From: Bacillus subtilis
Lineage (GTDB): Bacteria > Pseudomonadota > Alphaproteobacteria > Rhizobiales > Rhizobiaceae
Assembly: GCA_021733665.1 (NCBI GenBank)
Contig: JAHREI010000002.1
Span: 496,001 to 560,000 of the forward strand
DNA: 64,000 nt
Direction of reading: 5' to 3'
The position numbers and the translations under genes are program-made. Positions 62,310 to 64,000 of this stretch are shown piece after piece. Every line of letters begins with the position of its first letter. Position 1 is the first letter of the stretch. A model generated the notes under the pieces. The model did no database searches. It saw nothing but the letters and a program-made list of their open reading frames with translations, and was not told where the DNA came from.

Positions 62310-62644
62310 GTGCTTTTGAAGTAAAATACGCGCGTTTTCAGATCGGACAGGTGGTGCGTCACCGCCTGTTGCCGTTCCGCGGCATCATTTTTGATGTGGA
62401 TCCGGAATTTGCCAATACAGAGGAATGGTACATGTCCATTCCCGAAGCCTCACGTCCGAAACGTGAGCAGCCATTCTACCATGTACTGGCGGAGAATGAA
62501 GAAACTGATTATGTGGCCTATGTCTCAGAGCAAAATCTGGAAGAAGATGAAAGCGGTGAACCGCTACGTCACCCGCAGATCGGCGACTATTTCGATATCG
62601 ACAGCTACGGCGAATATCACTTTAAAGCTGCACCGCTGAATTAA
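62306..62644 (+). CDS. hspQ: Heat shock protein HspQ (hemimethylated-DNA-binding fold)
   Basis: Small cytosolic protein, 112 aa, of the HspQ/YccV family, which in E. coli binds hemimethylated oriC DNA and modulates Lon specificity. The hallmark stretches are ARFQIGQVVRHRLLPFRGII, FDVDPEFANTEEWY and QPFYHVLAENEETDYVAYV, followed by HPQIGDYFDIDSYGEYHF. The start ATG overlaps the hydroxylase stop (ATGA), so the two are co-translated. Length is normal. Confidence 0.95.
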   Translation: MSAFEVKYARFQIGQVVRHRLLPFRGIIFDVDPEFANTEEWYMSIPEASRPKREQPFYHVLAENEETDYVAYVSEQNLEEDESGEPLRHPQIGDYFDIDSYGEYHFKAAPLN

Positions 62645-62645
62645 A

Positions 62646-63212
62646 TTACAAGCCACTTAAAAGCGGAGAGCGCCATTGTTCAAATTGGCGCTTGATATGA
62701 TCAAGCTGAGTTGCATCCGGTAAGATGACATCCATTCCGCCGTCATAGGCATAAAAAAGCTGTGCTTTTTGATTTACAAACAGGATGCCGGATATTTCCT
62801 CATGGATAGTGAGAGAAAACAAATCATTAAATGCGCCGCTTTTCCAATGATCCTGTTTATAGAAAAAACGGGATTTGCATTTATCTCCGTCAGCATCAGT
62901 ATAGGATTTTACGCCTGTGCTCTTAAAATTCATCGCCAGTAATTTTAAAAGATGGCGCGTTTCAGATCTATGAACATTAGTGTTAGCAACCAACCACACA
63001 GGCTCATTGTCGTTAAAAACAAATCCCGCGATGCTGTTGTAGCGTTTTAAAATCTCGTCCTCTTCATGCTCATTAGAAGGATAGCGTTTTCCTTCGGGCA
63101 GAGAATAAAATCTTACCCATTGGTCTCGCCTTTCTTCTCGCAAAAGATACATCAACGGTAGTAAGCCTGAGAATTTACTATTCCAAAATTGTGAGAATGG
63201 GGTGCTACGCAT
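62646..63212 (-). CDS. DUF3885-like protein, 188 aa
   Basis: Soluble protein of unknown function. Its central part (SNEHEEDEILKRYNSIAGFV, then LTIHEEISGILFVN and FYAYDGGMDVILPDA) resembles DUF3885 proteins, which sometimes occur as immunity-like or orphan genes. The C-terminus ends with a Trp- and Leu-rich helix (IKRQFEQWRSPLLSGL). The ATG at 63212 follows AGGT. It lies alone between hspQ (convergent, 1 bp apart) and thrS. The assignment is tentative. Confidence 0.65.
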   Translation of the reverse strand: MRSTPFSQFWNSKFSGLLPLMYLLREERRDQWVRFYSLPEGKRYPSNEHEEDEILKRYNSIAGFVFNDNEPVWLVANTNVHRSETRHLLKLLAMNFKSTGVKSYTDADGDKCKSRFFYKQDHWKSGAFNDLFSLTIHEEISGILFVNQKAQLFYAYDGGMDVILPDATQLDHIKRQFEQWRSPLLSGL

Positions 63213-63237
63213 TGGTACCTAAATATTAGAAAAAACA

Positions 63238-63268
63238 AAAAGGCCGGATTGCTCCGGCCTTTTCTTAT
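63238..63268 (-). terminator. Terminator of thrS
   Basis: AAAAGGCCGGA pairs with TCCGGCCTTTT around TTGC; on the minus strand it is followed by TTTTTGTTTTTTC. It lies just past the thrS stop. Confidence 0.9.
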
Positions 63269-63273
63269 TTTAA

Positions 63274-64000
63274 TTATGCACGACGAAGATCCGGCGGTGT
63301 TGCCTCTTCGCGCAATGAGCTCAGCGCCTCATCCAGCGACATAGGTGTCTGGTCACGGGAACCGAGACGGCGCACATTCACTGTGCGCTCTTCTGCTTCA
63401 CGCTTACCAAGTACCAGAATGACCGGCACTTTCTGCAGCGAGTGCTCACGCACCTTGTAGTTGATCTTCTCATTGCGGAAGTCAGTCGTTACTTGCAGAC
63501 CTGCTTTTTTGAACAAGTTAGCAACTTCCTGACCGTATTCATCCGCTTCCGAAGTGATCGTTGCCACAACAACCTGAATTGGTGCGAACCACAGCGGCAT
63601 ATGACCAGCAAAGTTCTCGATCAGAATACCAAGGAAACGCTCCATCGAACCGCAGATCGCGCGGTGGATCATAACCGGCTGCTGCTTCTCGGAGTTATTG
63701 TCGATATAGAAAGCACCGAAGCGTTCCGGCAAGTTGAAGTCAACCTGCGTTGTACCGCACTGCCATTCACGACCGATCGCGTCTTTCAGCGTATATTCGA
63801 ACTTAGGTCCGTAGAACGCACCCTCACCTGGTAGAATGCCGGTTTTGATGCGGCCGCCGGAATTGGCTTCAATTGTCTTGAGCACTTCGCCCATGACGCT
63901 TTCCGCACGATCCCACAAAGCATCATCACCCACGCGCTTTTCAGGACGTGTGGAGAGCTTGACGGTGATCTGATCGAAGCCGAAATCGGCATAAGTCGAA
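63274..64000 (-). CDS. thrS: Threonine--tRNA ligase, C-terminal part (runs off the window)
   Basis: Class II synthetase for tRNA-Thr. The frame is open to the window edge, so about 241 C-terminal residues are seen. The class II catalytic end contains [20 protein letters not shown] and [16 protein letters not shown], the motif-3 region [17 protein letters not shown] and the anticodon-binding domain starting [20 protein letters not shown]. The N-terminal TGS and editing domains lie beyond 64000. Its stop is followed by a clear terminator. Confidence 0.96.
   Translation of the reverse strand, partial: STYADFGFDQITVKLSTRPEKRVGDDALWDRAESVMGEVLKTIEANSGGRIKTGILPGEGAFYGPKFEYTLKDAIGREWQCGTTQVDFNLPERFGAFYIDNNSEKQQPVMIHRAICGSMERFLGILIENFAGHMPLWFAPIQVVVATITSEADEYGQEVANLFKKAGLQVTTDFRNEKINYKVREHSLQKVPVILVLGKREAEERTVNVRRLGSRDQTPMSLDEALSSLREEATPPDLRRA

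Noticed and set aside
1-64000. CRISPR arrays, rRNA genes, transposase or integrase genes, replication origin
   Set aside because: I looked for regular direct repeats with spacers, rRNA sequence, transposase or recombinase motifs and DnaA-box clusters and saw none that I could support.

Overview
This window reads as one continuous chromosomal segment of an alphaproteobacterium of the order Hyphomicrobiales, most likely a Brucellaceae member outside Brucella proper (a Pseudochrobactrum/Paenochrobactrum/Ochrobactrum-like genome with roughly balanced base composition; I did not count GC). The basis is the polar organizer PopZ, the iron regulator RirA with Irr-type operators, phosphatidylcholine synthase, a BhuA-type heme receptor with hmuSTUV, two roughly 108-bp double-palindrome repeats that look like Brucella Bru-RS elements, and the gene cluster dac-tmk-holB-metG-tatD-MBL hydrolase. 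The genus is inference.

Layout. 1-5.6 kb, minus strand: 5' part of valS, popZ, a TolC-family channel, pcm, a small unknown gene. 5.7-15.4 kb: a mixed accessory-like stretch with a CmlA/FloR-type efflux pump, cytochrome c, a GNAT, a GST, a single-domain WYL protein, a small membrane protein, a SoxR regulon unit (soxR, a SoxR-type promoter, a 34-codon small ORF and a DoxX protein), a Tat-exported amidohydrolase, an acetylpolyamine amidohydrolase and a membrane acyltransferase. 15.5-23.4 kb, minus strand: MBL hydrolase, tatD, metG, holB, tmk, a PBP-type carboxypeptidase and rlpA. 24-34 kb: MAPEG protein, diguanylate cyclase, GNAT, alaX, cysteine synthase, DEAD-box helicase, overlapping ade-ilvA, and an atypical SDR. 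34.3-41.4 kb: tRNA-Leu, a Cys-rich exported protein, a phosphatase, a VWA protein, a HdeD/papain-like fusion, a divergent NimR/NimT pair and tRNA-Arg.

41.4-43.9 kb, between tRNA-Arg(CCG) and tRNA-Ser(TGA), is a gene-poor, AT-rich island with small genes, two of which look like orphan immunity proteins, plus short coding relics and a pair of integrase-arm-like repeats. I take it as a decayed toxin/immunity or integrative-element remnant.

44-54 kb is an iron/heme module: a YbaK-type deacylase, rirA (with an Irr-type box), hmuV-hmuU-hmuT-hmuS on the minus strand, the divergent heme receptor gene (RirA-like box on its -35), then a leader ORF, bfd and bfr, all overlapping and preceded by two Irr-type boxes. 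Heme import and degradation, iron sensing, and iron storage and release therefore sit side by side. 54-64 kb: a four-gene BMP-type nucleoside ABC importer, a second Bru-RS-like repeat, quinone oxidoreductase, pcs, a UbiH-family hydroxylase overlapping hspQ, a DUF3885-like gene and the 3' part of thrS.

The points that look least described are the SoxR-driven small ORF plus DoxX operon, the bfd leader ORF, the orphan immunity-like island, the HdeD/permuted-papain fusion, and two enzymes lacking expected catalytic residues.
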